IMG/VR virus record: IMGVR_UViG_3300042923_001757
Span: 1 to 38,208 of that record
Length of the DNA stretch: 38,208 nt
Origin: a virus
Strand: one strand, 5' to 3'
Positions within the stretch are counted from its first letter, which is position 1, and every line of letters starts with the position of its first letter. Below, in pieces: positions 1 through 8,500 of this stretch. A program made the translations under genes and the position numbers. The notes below the pieces were generated by a model. That model saw only the letters and a program-made list of their open reading frames with translations, did not search any database and was not told where the DNA came from.

Positions 1-912
1 TTGTTAATCAATGATATTTATAATGAATTCCTATTTGATCTAGAAATTAAAAATTACTCTATTCGTACTATTAAAGGCTACAGAAATAACAACCGAGCAT
101 TTTTAAATTTCTTGATTAACGAACACAAGATCACCAATATCGAAGAAATCACTACAGGTCACATCAAGAGTTATCTTTTATATTTAAAGAAGAAGGGATT
201 ATCAGAAATTTATATCAACAATATACAAAAGAATATTAGATCTTTCTTTAAGTTCTGTGTACAAGAAGGTCACATAGCTGAAAAAAGGAATCCGGCATTG
301 AATCTAAAGTGGATGAAGGAAGCAAAAGTACTAATACAAACATTTACTGATGATGAAGTTAGAAGAATGTTGGATGTGTACAATGGTAGAAAGTATCTAG
401 ACATAAGGAACAAGCTTATTTTAATGTTTTTAGTTGATTTAGGAATAAGAAATTTTGAACTTTGTTCAATAACTTGTTTAGATGTTATGGAAACGACTAT
501 TAGTATACATGGAAAAGGAAATAAGGAAAGAACCCTATTTTTATCACCAATATTAAAAAAATATATGATTAGATATGAACGCGTTAAAAATACCTATTTT
601 CAGGACAAATTAAAAACTGATTCTAATTATTTTCTTTCAATGAATGCAAAAAAAATGACCTTAGAAGCCATCCAACGAGTGGTCAAAATTGCAGGTGAAA
701 GAGCTAAAGTACGAGATTCTATTCGTTGCAGTCCTCATACCATAAGACATTATTATGCTCAGAAACAATTACGTTTAGGTTTAGATGTGTATAGTCTTAG
801 CAGGTTATTAGGTCATGAAAGTACAGTAATCACGAATATTTACTTGAAATCAATACAAGATGAAAATATTGTTGAACTATCTAAATCAACTAGCCCTCTT
901 ATGAATTTGTAA
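1..912 (+). CDS. Tyrosine recombinase (phage integrase / XerC-D type)
   Basis: A 303-residue site-specific recombinase that would cut and rejoin DNA through a tyrosine-DNA intermediate. The N-terminal 90 or so residues look like the SAM-like core-binding domain (motif around NYSIRTIKGYRNN). The catalytic domain keeps every expected residue: Arg150 in LGIRNFEL, Lys172 in the GKGNKER hairpin, His246 and Arg249 in PHTIRHYY, His272 in LLGHEST and the nucleophile Tyr281 in NIYLKS. The TTG start lies on the first base of the window, so its ribosome site is not visible and a longer N-terminus cannot be excluded. The gene is followed by a 13-bp inverted repeat and a helix-turn-helix gene. A second, unrelated recombinase (serine type) lies near 30 kb, so which one integrates the phage is unclear. 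This one could be the integrase, a dimer resolvase, or the XerD-like gene often found near terminase genes. Confidence 0.93.
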   Translation: MLINDIYNEFLFDLEIKNYSIRTIKGYRNNNRAFLNFLINEHKITNIEEITTGHIKSYLLYLKKKGLSEIYINNIQKNIRSFFKFCVQEGHIAEKRNPALNLKWMKEAKVLIQTFTDDEVRRMLDVYNGRKYLDIRNKLILMFLVDLGIRNFELCSITCLDVMETTISIHGKGNKERTLFLSPILKKYMIRYERVKNTYFQDKLKTDSNYFLSMNAKKMTLEAIQRVVKIAGERAKVRDSIRCSPHTIRHYYAQKQLRLGLDVYSLSRLLGHESTVITNIYLKSIQDENIVELSKSTSPLMNL

Positions 913-938
913 ATAATCAAAAAGTTTCAAAACACTAT

Positions 939-993
939 TGATTTACTGTAAACCGAAGAGTATAATCAAAAATATAAGGGTTACAGTAAATCA
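939..993. repeat. 13-bp inverted repeat between recombinase and HTH gene
   Basis: TGATTTACTGTAA at 939-951 is exactly inverted as TTACAGTAAATCA at 981-993, with 29 bases between the arms. It starts 26 bases after the recombinase stop codon and ends just before the ribosome site of the helix-turn-helix gene. The arms are AT-rich and there is no T-run, so it does not look like a terminator. It could be a binding site for the adjacent recombinase (core sites are often about 13-bp inverted arms, though usually with shorter spacers) or an operator for the helix-turn-helix protein. Confidence 0.6.
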
Positions 994-1009
994 GAAAGGG
1001 GGATATATC

Positions 1010-1543
1010 ATTTACATAGGGCTTGAATTTATTATTGACTTTTACAATCTAGAGAAGTCAGATTTTGCAAATGAAATCGGTATTTCAAAACAACAATTAA
1101 ACTCCTGGTTAAAAGGGGCAAGACCAATTCCAACAAAATGGTTAGATTTTTTATCAAATAAATTTGAAATTGATAGGAATATACTGAGTAAAGACTTAGA
1201 TACTGAACTTAAATTAGAGTTATATAGAATACTCCTAAGTAAACTTACTGATAACCAAGAAGAAATTGATTTCGGTATTGAAGTGCAAAAGATGGTGTAC
1301 AAAAGAAGTGAGATGTTAGAGAATAATATCGATAGAATCTATAACTTAATTTTAAATATGCATAAAAAAGTCATGTCAAATAATTCAGATATTTACACAA
1401 AAGAAGTTGCAATTATTTCATCAAATATTGAAGAGAAAATGTTAGTTATGATTGATAAATTCATTTCGATTTTAGAAGAAAATAATAGTGACAAGTTAAA
1501 GTTACTAAGCGATTCTTTAAATGAGTTAGTCAAGATTGAATAA
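1010..1543 (+). CDS. Helix-turn-helix (XRE-like) DNA-binding protein, start codon unusual
   Basis: About 178 residues. The N-terminal part (LEKSDFANEIGISKQQLNSW, then LKGARPIPTKWLDFL) reads as a XRE/Cro-type helix-turn-helix. The rest is mostly helical and carries no motif I recognise. The frame is open back to a TTG at 938, but that codon has no ribosome site and lies inside an inverted repeat. The only strong ribosome site, AAAGGGGGA at 996-1004, is followed at normal spacing by ATT (1010), not by ATG, GTG or TTG, and the next in-frame ATG is far inside the protein. An AUU start is therefore likely, or the gene lost its start codon. A hairpin terminator follows at once. It could regulate the genes downstream; this is inferred from position only. 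Confidence 0.7.
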   Translation: MYIGLEFIIDFYNLEKSDFANEIGISKQQLNSWLKGARPIPTKWLDFLSNKFEIDRNILSKDLDTELKLELYRILLSKLTDNQEEIDFGIEVQKMVYKRSEMLENNIDRIYNLILNMHKKVMSNNSDIYTKEVAIISSNIEEKMLVMIDKFISILEENNSDKLKLLSDSLNELVKIE

Positions 1544-1574
1544 AGGCAGTTAGCTATCTTAATTGCCTTTTATA
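1542..1574 (+). terminator. Intrinsic terminator after HTH gene
   Basis: AAAGGCAGTT at 1542-1551 pairs with AATTGCCTTT at 1561-1570 (one G-U pair) over a 9-base loop. The T-run is short and interrupted, so termination may be partial. It overlaps the stop codon of the helix-turn-helix gene. Confidence 0.55.
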
Positions 1575-1685
1575 AAACTTAGGAGAGGAGAAAATTTAAA
1601 ATATTCTACAACATGAATCAACCCCTATGAGCAATAGAGTACTAGCTTTTTATAAAATAATATATCTTGCAAAGGGGAAATTTAA

Positions 1686-2087
1686 ATGTCAGTTTCAGTA
1701 TTAGAGGTAAATACACAAGGGAAAGTATATGGGAAAATCCTTTTGGAAGTGGAGTCTAAAAATCTACTAAGTATGGTAGATGATGTATTTCTTGATTTGT
1801 CTAAATCTCTTAATCTATCTAAGAGTAATGGTGGGCATTTAACTGAAATTCAAACACACGATATATTCTTTAAACAAAAAAACAACCCTCACGAAGGTTG
1901 CGTAATTTTATCAGTATCAATTGATGTTGAAAATACAGACTATGATGCAGCTATGTTAGAAGCAAACATGATCTTGAATGAAAGTCTAATAAGTTTAAAT
2001 CAATATTCATTATTAGATATTCTGGGAAACAAGATCGATTGTAATGTAGTATCGACTAAAATTGAATGGGAAGAATTTATTTTATAG
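1686..2087 (+). CDS. Hypothetical protein, paralogue of the 2355-2753 product
   Basis: A 133-residue, acidic, probably cytoplasmic protein with no signal peptide or membrane segment. It starts at ATG after the ribosome site AAAGGGGAA. I do not recognise the family. It clearly shares its layout with the next gene: GKVYGKILLEVESK here against GEVIGMISLEIKSS there, NPHEGCVILSVSIDV against DPFQGVLTLTVSLDI, and a C-terminal STKIEWEEF against STNIEWIDY. The alternating hydrophobic pattern suggests a beta-rich fold. The gene stands alone, with 142 bases before it and 267 AT-rich bases after it; the latter contain a 7-bp hairpin (GACATTA 2150-2156 with TAATGTC 2164-2170). Position upstream of the helicase/polymerase pair hints at a shared system, but no function is visible. 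Confidence 0.75.
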   Translation: MSVSVLEVNTQGKVYGKILLEVESKNLLSMVDDVFLDLSKSLNLSKSNGGHLTEIQTHDIFFKQKNNPHEGCVILSVSIDVENTDYDAAMLEANMILNESLISLNQYSLLDILGNKIDCNVVSTKIEWEEFIL

Positions 2088-2354
2088 TCTTCGTTGTCAA
2101 TCATTGATAAAATTAATATAATTATATTATCTATGTACATACTAAAGCAGACATTACTAATTATAATGTCCTAATTTGTTATACCCATATTTAGGTTTAA
2201 AGGGGCTAGTCTGTCTCTAACTCTTTTAAACTATAACTTTCAAATACTTTAACTTATACATAATACACGTTATATACAGTTTATCGTATTTTGAGTATAT
2301 CAATTTAATTACAATATGTAAATAGAAAAATTTTAAAAAAGGGGGTGATTTAAT

Positions 2355-2753
2355 TTGTTAACTAAATTTAATTGTGGTGAGGTTATTGGGATGATCTCAC
2401 TAGAAATAAAATCATCTATTCTACCACTAGATCAACTTGTTGAGAATTTTCATATTGAAATTCCTAAAATAGAAATTCTTACAATTAATGAAGGACTATA
2501 CACAGTAAATTTACAAAATACTAACTTAATTATTAATGATAAAGATCCTTTTCAGGGGGTATTAACATTAACTGTTTCTTTAGATATTAATATTCCATAT
2601 AAAGATGAGGCAATTTCTCATGCAGACTCCAGGATGAATAATAAAAACATCATATTTAATGAGATGTTACTAGATGAAATATTTTTAGATTCAGATGATT
2701 TAGAAATACTATCTACTAATATCGAGTGGATTGATTATAATCATTATTTTTAG
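2355..2753 (+). CDS. Hypothetical protein, paralogue of the 1686-2087 product
   Basis: A 132-residue acidic protein starting at TTG behind a strong ribosome site (AAAAAAGGGGGTGA, 2335-2348). Weak but collinear similarity along its whole length to the previous gene marks an old duplication. The best conserved stretches are the N-terminal GEVIGMISLEI, the central QGVLTLTVSLDI and the C-terminal STNIEWID. No catalytic motif, cysteine pair or membrane helix is seen. It is the last gene before the structured leader and helicase/polymerase genes. A SecB-like chaperone fold crossed my mind but nothing specific supports it. Confidence 0.75.
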   Translation: MLTKFNCGEVIGMISLEIKSSILPLDQLVENFHIEIPKIEILTINEGLYTVNLQNTNLIINDKDPFQGVLTLTVSLDINIPYKDEAISHADSRMNNKNIIFNEMLLDEIFLDSDDLEILSTNIEWIDYNHYF

Positions 2754-2788
2754 CGTAAAAAGAGAAAGTAACCACTCCAGTTATATAG

Positions 2789-2878
2789 GGAAGGTTTTCA
2801 CAACTTCCAAAAATATATGCAAGTAAACATACCAATACTTTGCCTTATTAACACGGCTACCGCCGTGTATGGTGGTAG
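2789..2878 (+). promoter_or_regulatory. Structured leader upstream of the helicase/polymerase genes, with mutually exclusive hairpins
   Basis: Non-coding leader. A 5-bp hairpin GGAAG/CTTCC spans 2789-2808. A perfect 7-bp hairpin, ACACGGC (2851-2857), loop TACC, GCCGTGT (2862-2868), follows. The 3' half of that element can instead form an 8-bp stem, CTACCGCC (2857-2864) with GGTGGTAG (2871-2878) and one G-U pair, which cannot coexist with the first. Such exclusive pairing is typical of attenuators and RNA switches, but no classical riboswitch is recognised. The core GCTACCGC recurs in a hairpin after the polymerase gene. Confidence 0.4.
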
Positions 2879-2943
2879 ATATGAGGTTTTATTATCTATC
2901 AATTTATAATCACATTTAATAAAGCAAATATTGGAGGACTATT

Positions 2944-3129
2944 ATGGAATTTAATAATGAAAAGGACTACGTTATATTCTCACAAAAATTAGCCGGCTAC
3001 TTAATGATGAATAGTTGTAGGTTAAAGAAGATTAAGAACGATAAAAATAATGCAACAAAATTTGTATACTTTTTTGCTGACAATGAAAAGGTTAGAAGTT
3101 TGGTAGAAGACTATAAGTCAATTAACTAA
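2944..3129 (+). CDS. Small DUF5659-like protein
   Basis: 61 residues, lysine-rich, starting at ATG after ATTGGAGGACTATT. The pattern (DYVIFSQKLAGYLMMNS, then LKKIKNDKNNATKFVYFF, then ADNEKVRSLVEDY) resembles the DUF5659 small proteins common in Firmicutes phages and plasmids. This is from memory, not from a search. Such proteins have no established function. It directly precedes the helicase by 39 bases and probably shares its transcript. Confidence 0.7.
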   Translation: MEFNNEKDYVIFSQKLAGYLMMNSCRLKKIKNDKNNATKFVYFFADNEKVRSLVEDYKSIN

Positions 3130-3168
3130 ATATCTTAAAAAACAAATAAAATAAACGGAGGTAGTATA

Positions 3169-5385
3169 TTGAGAGAAATAAACTTAGTTGAAGATTTACA
3201 TTTTAACAAAAAGTATAAAGAAATTAATGGATTTAAAGATAATGATAATTACACATTTATGATCGAAAATTGTTCCAAAACTGTTTTCAATGCAGAGGAA
3301 ATAGTAAATGTATCAGGGGTTTATGAAGAAATTATAGACAAGATTGTATTTGAATACGAAATGTTATTTTCTAAACGAAATTCCCCTGCTACAAAATATC
3401 AATTAGAATTTGCCAAAGAGACTGCAAAAATATTATTGGGGGAGTTAAAGGATATAAATACTATTCCAGTCATTCCAGCCCCTTGCGGTTTTGGTAAAAG
3501 TACTATTACATATGTTTTTATAAAGGAAATCTGTAAAGCAATTAGGGCAGGTTTAATTAATGAAGGAATAATAATTGTTACGGATAAATTGGAAGAACTT
3601 AAGAAGATACATTCTAACTTAATAAATGATATTGGATTTTATAAATCTGAAATTAAAAATAACCAAAAACAAAACATTCCATTTACATATGTACTTGAAA
3701 GTTGGACTGAAAAGAGCATAGATGAAGGAATTTGTCTAAACAAGAAAGTAAAGTCGTTTCAAACAGGAATGTGCAGTAGTGCATGTCCATTTTTTAGTGA
3801 ATGTAAAATGTCTAATCAAAAAACAAAACAAAAGTTTGCTCCAATACTACTTATGACAAACGCCAGACTAGAGACGTTTGGTGAAAATATAAATCAGTAT
3901 AACTACTACATAAATGAAAATATTAATTATCCAAGAACGATGATAATTAATGATGAAAAACCCGTAATGATTGACAGTATTCCTGTCTCAATTTCACTAA
4001 TGAATAATATTCAGAATGATATTTATAAATTAACTATTATCAACGAACAAAACAAGAAAGACAAAGAAACGCTAATTGAAAAATGGAAACATATTCGTTC
4101 AATTATTGAAGAAAAACTAAAGATTTACTCTAATTATGAGCGATTTTTAGTATCTAATATTAACAATGAACCAATCCTGTTAAATGATCAGATGTTTACA
4201 ACTCTATGGGATAAGTATATGGGAATTAAATACAAAAACGAATTGATACATATTCATAGTGTGCTAACAAAGGGTGGTCTATATTGTAATACTAAACGTA
4301 ATGGAATTTTTATAAACACTATATCAATGAAAAAACTTATAAACCCTCAATTTAAAACTGTAATTTTTGATGCTACAGCATTAGTAGATCCTGATTACGC
4401 TAATACTAAAGGAAAAATATATGAGGACATAATAAAATTTGTAGATATTGAAAGTTTTAGAAGTTATAAGAATCTAACTTTTAATTTCTACCAAAACCAT
4501 AAAATTAATAAAACTCAGCTTAATAGTATAGGTTATTTAACCGATGCTTGTGTAAAATTTATTGAATCAATGCCCCGAAATAGGCTTACTTATACTGTTA
4601 CATACAAAGAATTTGCTTGTAAAATGATGAAGGAAATAACCAAAAGAGGAAACGTATTAATTTGTGATAACACAGAAGAGTTGTGGGGGAATACAAATAA
4701 AGTTGAAATGGTTTCGTATGATACTTCAACACTGTTTTATTTCGGAAACACAAAGGGAAGTAATAAGGCAAAAGATTGTACGCAAATGATTCAATTTGGA
4801 TGGAATGTACTTCCTGATTACATTTATACAACCAGATATCTATGTACTGATTTTACTAATGAAAGGTTAAATAAGATATTAACCAATTGCGCTACTATTG
4901 AAAATGGTGAAAGATTCTCAAAGTGGTTGTCACAAGGGGAGAATTATAAGTTTGAAAATCCAAATCTTTACTTATATCAAAATTACTCCATGTTAACTGG
5001 TTTTATACAGGAAGTATTTAGGACAAAACTCAGAAACTATAATAATACCTCCGCAATTAGTATACATTGTTTCAAAGCTGATAGTGTGCTAATTGGAATG
5101 ATTAAACAATTATTTCCTGATTGTAAGATTAATATCGTTTATGATGAATTAAATTGTTTCGAAAAAACAAAACTTCGTAATAGAGGAAACGGTCAAAAAG
5201 CTACTATTCTTGATGAGTTCATTGATAATTGGGAATTAAATAAAGAGTATCAAATTAAAGATATTTCTAATATCACCGGGTTAACAAAAAAAGATATTGA
5301 CAACTTAAAATGTAAAAATAGTGTGTTTAAAAAAATATTTGAAAAGTACAGAATTAGGCGTGGTCTTTATAAGAAAGTGTTATAA
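3169..5385 (+). CDS. SF2 helicase-like ATPase with XPD/DinG-type four-cysteine cluster
   Basis: 738 residues, starting at TTG after CGGAGGTAGTATA. Motif I is PAPCGFGKST with Lys110. Four cysteines follow between motifs I and II (C189, C202, C206, C212; spacing C-x12-C-x3-C-x5-C), the place and spacing style of the 4Fe-4S domain in XPD/DinG/FANCJ helicases. Motif II is IINDEKP (Asp262-Glu263), a DEAH-like box with Lys in third position. FDATA (401-404) is a plausible motif III. QEVFRTKLR (614-622) fits motif VI with its arginine finger. The last 60 residues (TGLTKKDIDNLKC) could be a helix-turn-helix-like DNA-binding tail. The likely role is ATP-driven unwinding of DNA, or of DNA-RNA hybrids, in the cytoplasm. 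It lies 164 bases upstream of the RNA polymerase gene on the same strand, so joint action is plausible. Family assignment is from motifs only; general SF2 membership is more secure than the iron-sulfur subfamily. Confidence 0.7.
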   Translation: MREINLVEDLHFNKKYKEINGFKDNDNYTFMIENCSKTVFNAEEIVNVSGVYEEIIDKIVFEYEMLFSKRNSPATKYQLEFAKETAKILLGELKDINTIPVIPAPCGFGKSTITYVFIKEICKAIRAGLINEGIIIVTDKLEELKKIHSNLINDIGFYKSEIKNNQKQNIPFTYVLESWTEKSIDEGICLNKKVKSFQTGMCSSACPFFSECKMSNQKTKQKFAPILLMTNARLETFGENINQYNYYINENINYPRTMIINDEKPVMIDSIPVSISLMNNIQNDIYKLTIINEQNKKDKETLIEKWKHIRSIIEEKLKIYSNYERFLVSNINNEPILLNDQMFTTLWDKYMGIKYKNELIHIHSVLTKGGLYCNTKRNGIFINTISMKKLINPQFKTVIFDATALVDPDYANTKGKIYEDIIKFVDIESFRSYKNLTFNFYQNHKINKTQLNSIGYLTDACVKFIESMPRNRLTYTVTYKEFACKMMKEITKRGNVLICDNTEELWGNTNKVEMVSYDTSTLFYFGNTKGSNKAKDCTQMIQFGWNVLPDYIYTTRYLCTDFTNERLNKILTNCATIENGERFSKWLSQGENYKFENPNLYLYQNYSMLTGFIQEVFRTKLRNYNNTSAISIHCFKADSVLIGMIKQLFPDCKINIVYDELNCFEKTKLRNRGNGQKATILDEFIDNWELNKEYQIKDISNITGLTKKDIDNLKCKNSVFKKIFEKYRIRRGLYKKVL

Positions 5386-5388
5386 AAG

Positions 5389-5500
5389 TTATCCTATAAT
5401 CTCTTATAGATATTATATAAGAAAATGTAGGATAAAGTTATTTTAATTTCCCCGGGGGGAAGCTTGATTAAATCGAAAAGAAATGTAGATTTAGTCAAGC
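5389..5500 (+). promoter_or_regulatory. Three consecutive inverted repeats between helicase and RNA polymerase genes
   Basis: The 164-base gap holds three dyads in a row. The first is TTATCCTA (5389-5396) with TAGGATAA (5428-5435), enclosing a nested CTTATA/TATAAG. The second is the GC palindrome CCCCGGGG (5450-5457) flanked by TT and GGAA, striking in this AT-rich DNA. The third is a long hairpin, GCTTGATTAAATC (5462-5474) with GATTTAGTCAAGC (5488-5500), 12 of 13 pairs plus one G-T. None has a proper T-run. They could be a structured 5' leader of the polymerase mRNA, a processing site, or promoter/operator dyads. Confidence 0.45.
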
Positions 5501-5549
5501 ATAGGGGCGACAATAATATTCTTTTCATATTAAACAAAGGGGATAGTAC

Positions 5550-8500
5550 ATGCCATTAAAACGTAAACAATATTTTATTAACTATTATAAGTTCTCAAAT
5601 TTAATTACAAATAATAATCAATTAGAATTTTCGAAAGAAGACGTTATTGTATACCAAAATAGTGAAAATATTTTATACGAGACTGTACAAAGGTTAAAGA
5701 ACCATACATATGACAACTCATCAAAGAATGAAATATCTGAGATATTCATCCTAAATGCAAAAGATATATCAACTAAGAATGAATCGCAAATAGATCTATA
5801 TAAACGTATTATGAGCGATGGTGTCCTTATTGACGGAGAAAAGTTCAAACGATTTGGCAAAAGCTCAAGTATGGCGATGAATCAACGTACATTATTTGTT
5901 AGAGAAGACCTTCATGATAAATTAAAAGAATACATATCACTTTCGAAGCAGCCAGAAACTACTACCATAAGTAAATATGAAACTGCCATTGGACTTTCAC
6001 TATCAAGTTGTAATTTAATACAGGGTTTACCTAAAATTGCAATTATACCAGACTATAACACTACTGTTGTGGACGATGTAAAAATAGTTAGACCATTTCG
6101 ACCTAGCAATTCTGATCCGGGGTATATTGAACATTTAAAACAAATTGAGTATGAAAATTATTACAATGAAAAGATTAAGCAACTTGAGGAATCTTTCAAT
6201 GGTTTTGGACAATTACCTCTTTCAATCAGTGAGGAACATAAATCAAAAGCAGCTTGGAAGAAAAATTTTAGACGAGTTAAATTAGACGAATTAGACAAGC
6301 CGCAAGGTTATAAGGTACTTAGAAGAAAAAATAAGCAATTTTTAGTATACTCTTATGATCAAACTGAAGAAATACCGAATAAACTTAATAAATATTCATT
6401 AGGTTATGATCTTGTAACTGAAACAGACTTCAAGAATCAAACAGTTCCATTTGATGGTCAAGGGCTCATAAGTTATGAATATTCAAATTGGTTATCCAAA
6501 AAGCTAAATCTTAATTACATGTCTAATGGTTATCAAATTCGTTTACCTTATATTAAGGGATTAGTAATCACAATAGACTTTAAGTCATGGTTTGCGGAGA
6601 AAGAAATAACACATATAACAGATTTATGGGGTAAACAAGTTGATGTTAGAGATGTAGATATAATACTTACGGAGAGTTGTTTTAAGGCTAAACTGGAAGC
6701 GACACAGGGTAAAAATAAATGGTTGTTTAGTAGTTCGGATGAGTATATTACCTTGTTACAAAAATATGGCCATAACTACATAGGTATTACTAATTATATA
6801 AAATCCCATGAAGAAACAGATATATACACTGACTTGAACTATCAATTTATTAATTCGTTAAATCTAACGGTAGAAGACCTCGTGGAGTTAGCAAAGAAAC
6901 CTATTAAACTTTATTTAGATATATTAAGATACGGTGACACAGCTTCTGTGAAAGCTTTTCTTAATATGATAATTAAAGAAGGAACAGATGAGGTTAGATT
7001 GGATACAGATGTGGCATTAGCTATTGATTTAGATTCAAGAATGATTTTTGATCCAAGAATTCAAAAATTTATAAGAAAGCAAATCCAACAAGCAATACAA
7101 AGACTTCTTATTGGTCGGATTCCCATAAAAGGAGACTATAAGTATATTACTGGTGATTGTATTGCGTTCCTTCAGCATGCCGGTGGACTAGACGTGAATG
7201 GGTTGTTAGGAAAAGATGAATATTTTTGTTCTAGTAAACTAGGGGAATATGTGTTATTAAGAAACCCTTTGACCTCGTGGCATGAGGTCAAGAAAGGTGA
7301 ATTTGTAGAGTTAAGTAATGCTAAATATATTCAACATCTAAACAATGTTATACAAGTTAATATAAATGATTTAACTATGTCACAACTATCGGGCGCAGAT
7401 TTTGATGGAGATAAAATACTGTTAACTAATGATTCTAAAATAGTTAATGGAGTTATAACTGATTTAGTTATTATTACAGAAGATAATACTCCAGGAAAAA
7501 CGAAATTATATAATATTGAATCCATTATTGAATTTGAATTAAGAAATTTATCTAATCTTACTGCAAAACTAACTAATATCAATACCTTTATACAGTCAAA
7601 AGCATTAGAATCAGGTGATTTAAAGAACTATGAATTAGCAATTGCATCTTGCAAACAGCTTCAGGGTGAGTTGATTGATTCGATAAAAAAAGGGACTAAT
7701 CCAATTATCCCAGACGTACTTCTTGAATTACAATCCTTTAAACCTTACTTTCAACGATACATATACGAAGATTTTGACAAAACATATAAAGGTCAAAAGT
7801 ATCAAAAAATAAACACTCCACTTAATCAATTTGTTTATAAAGTAGAGAAATTACTAGATAAATTAAAGAAACAAAGGATATTTGATTCAATTGGTTATAT
7901 TGACAGGGATACTTACAATTTAATAATTGATGAATCAAGATACGATAGAGATTTATTTTTTAACTTATGTGAAAAGGTTATACCTATTTATAATGAATAC
8001 GCTAAACGAAGTGGTGAAATTTACAGAGAGCAAAAATCGATTAAGAAAGTAAGAGCTAGTGATGAAGATAAAGAAAACCTTAAGTTGATTAAGCAAAAGT
8101 ATAAAGAGTTGGCTGAAGATACACGAAATATACTTAGTGAAATATGTGATAATCCCTCTATATTAACGTCAGTTTGTGCATATATTGAATACCATGAATC
8201 CAAGAGCGGTAATGTAAAAGATAAAACAGTTGTAAGAACAGAGTCATATTTATTCCCATGGATATGTACCCAAAATGCTTATGGCTTATTGGAGAACATC
8301 AGGACGAATTGTGATAACAAGCAACTTCAAGTTATGGAAATAAAAGAATTAAATAGAAAAAACATGGAGTATACTGGAATTCTTTTTGTTAAGGATGGTA
8401 TTGCAACAATAGGTGATCAAGTATTTAAAACTAAACTCAAGAACGGGAAATATAGATGTAATAACTATATGGGTTATCACTATATCGATTTTGATATTGA

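Noticed and set aside
938-940. TTG 938 as start of the HTH protein
   Set aside because: No ribosome site, and it lies at the edge of the inverted repeat; the strong site at 996-1004 points to a start near 1010.
5448-5467. SmaI (CCCGGG) and HindIII (AAGCTT) sites close together, as in a cloning vector polylinker
   Set aside because: No other polylinker or vector sequence surrounds them and the region reads as part of a natural series of inverted repeats.
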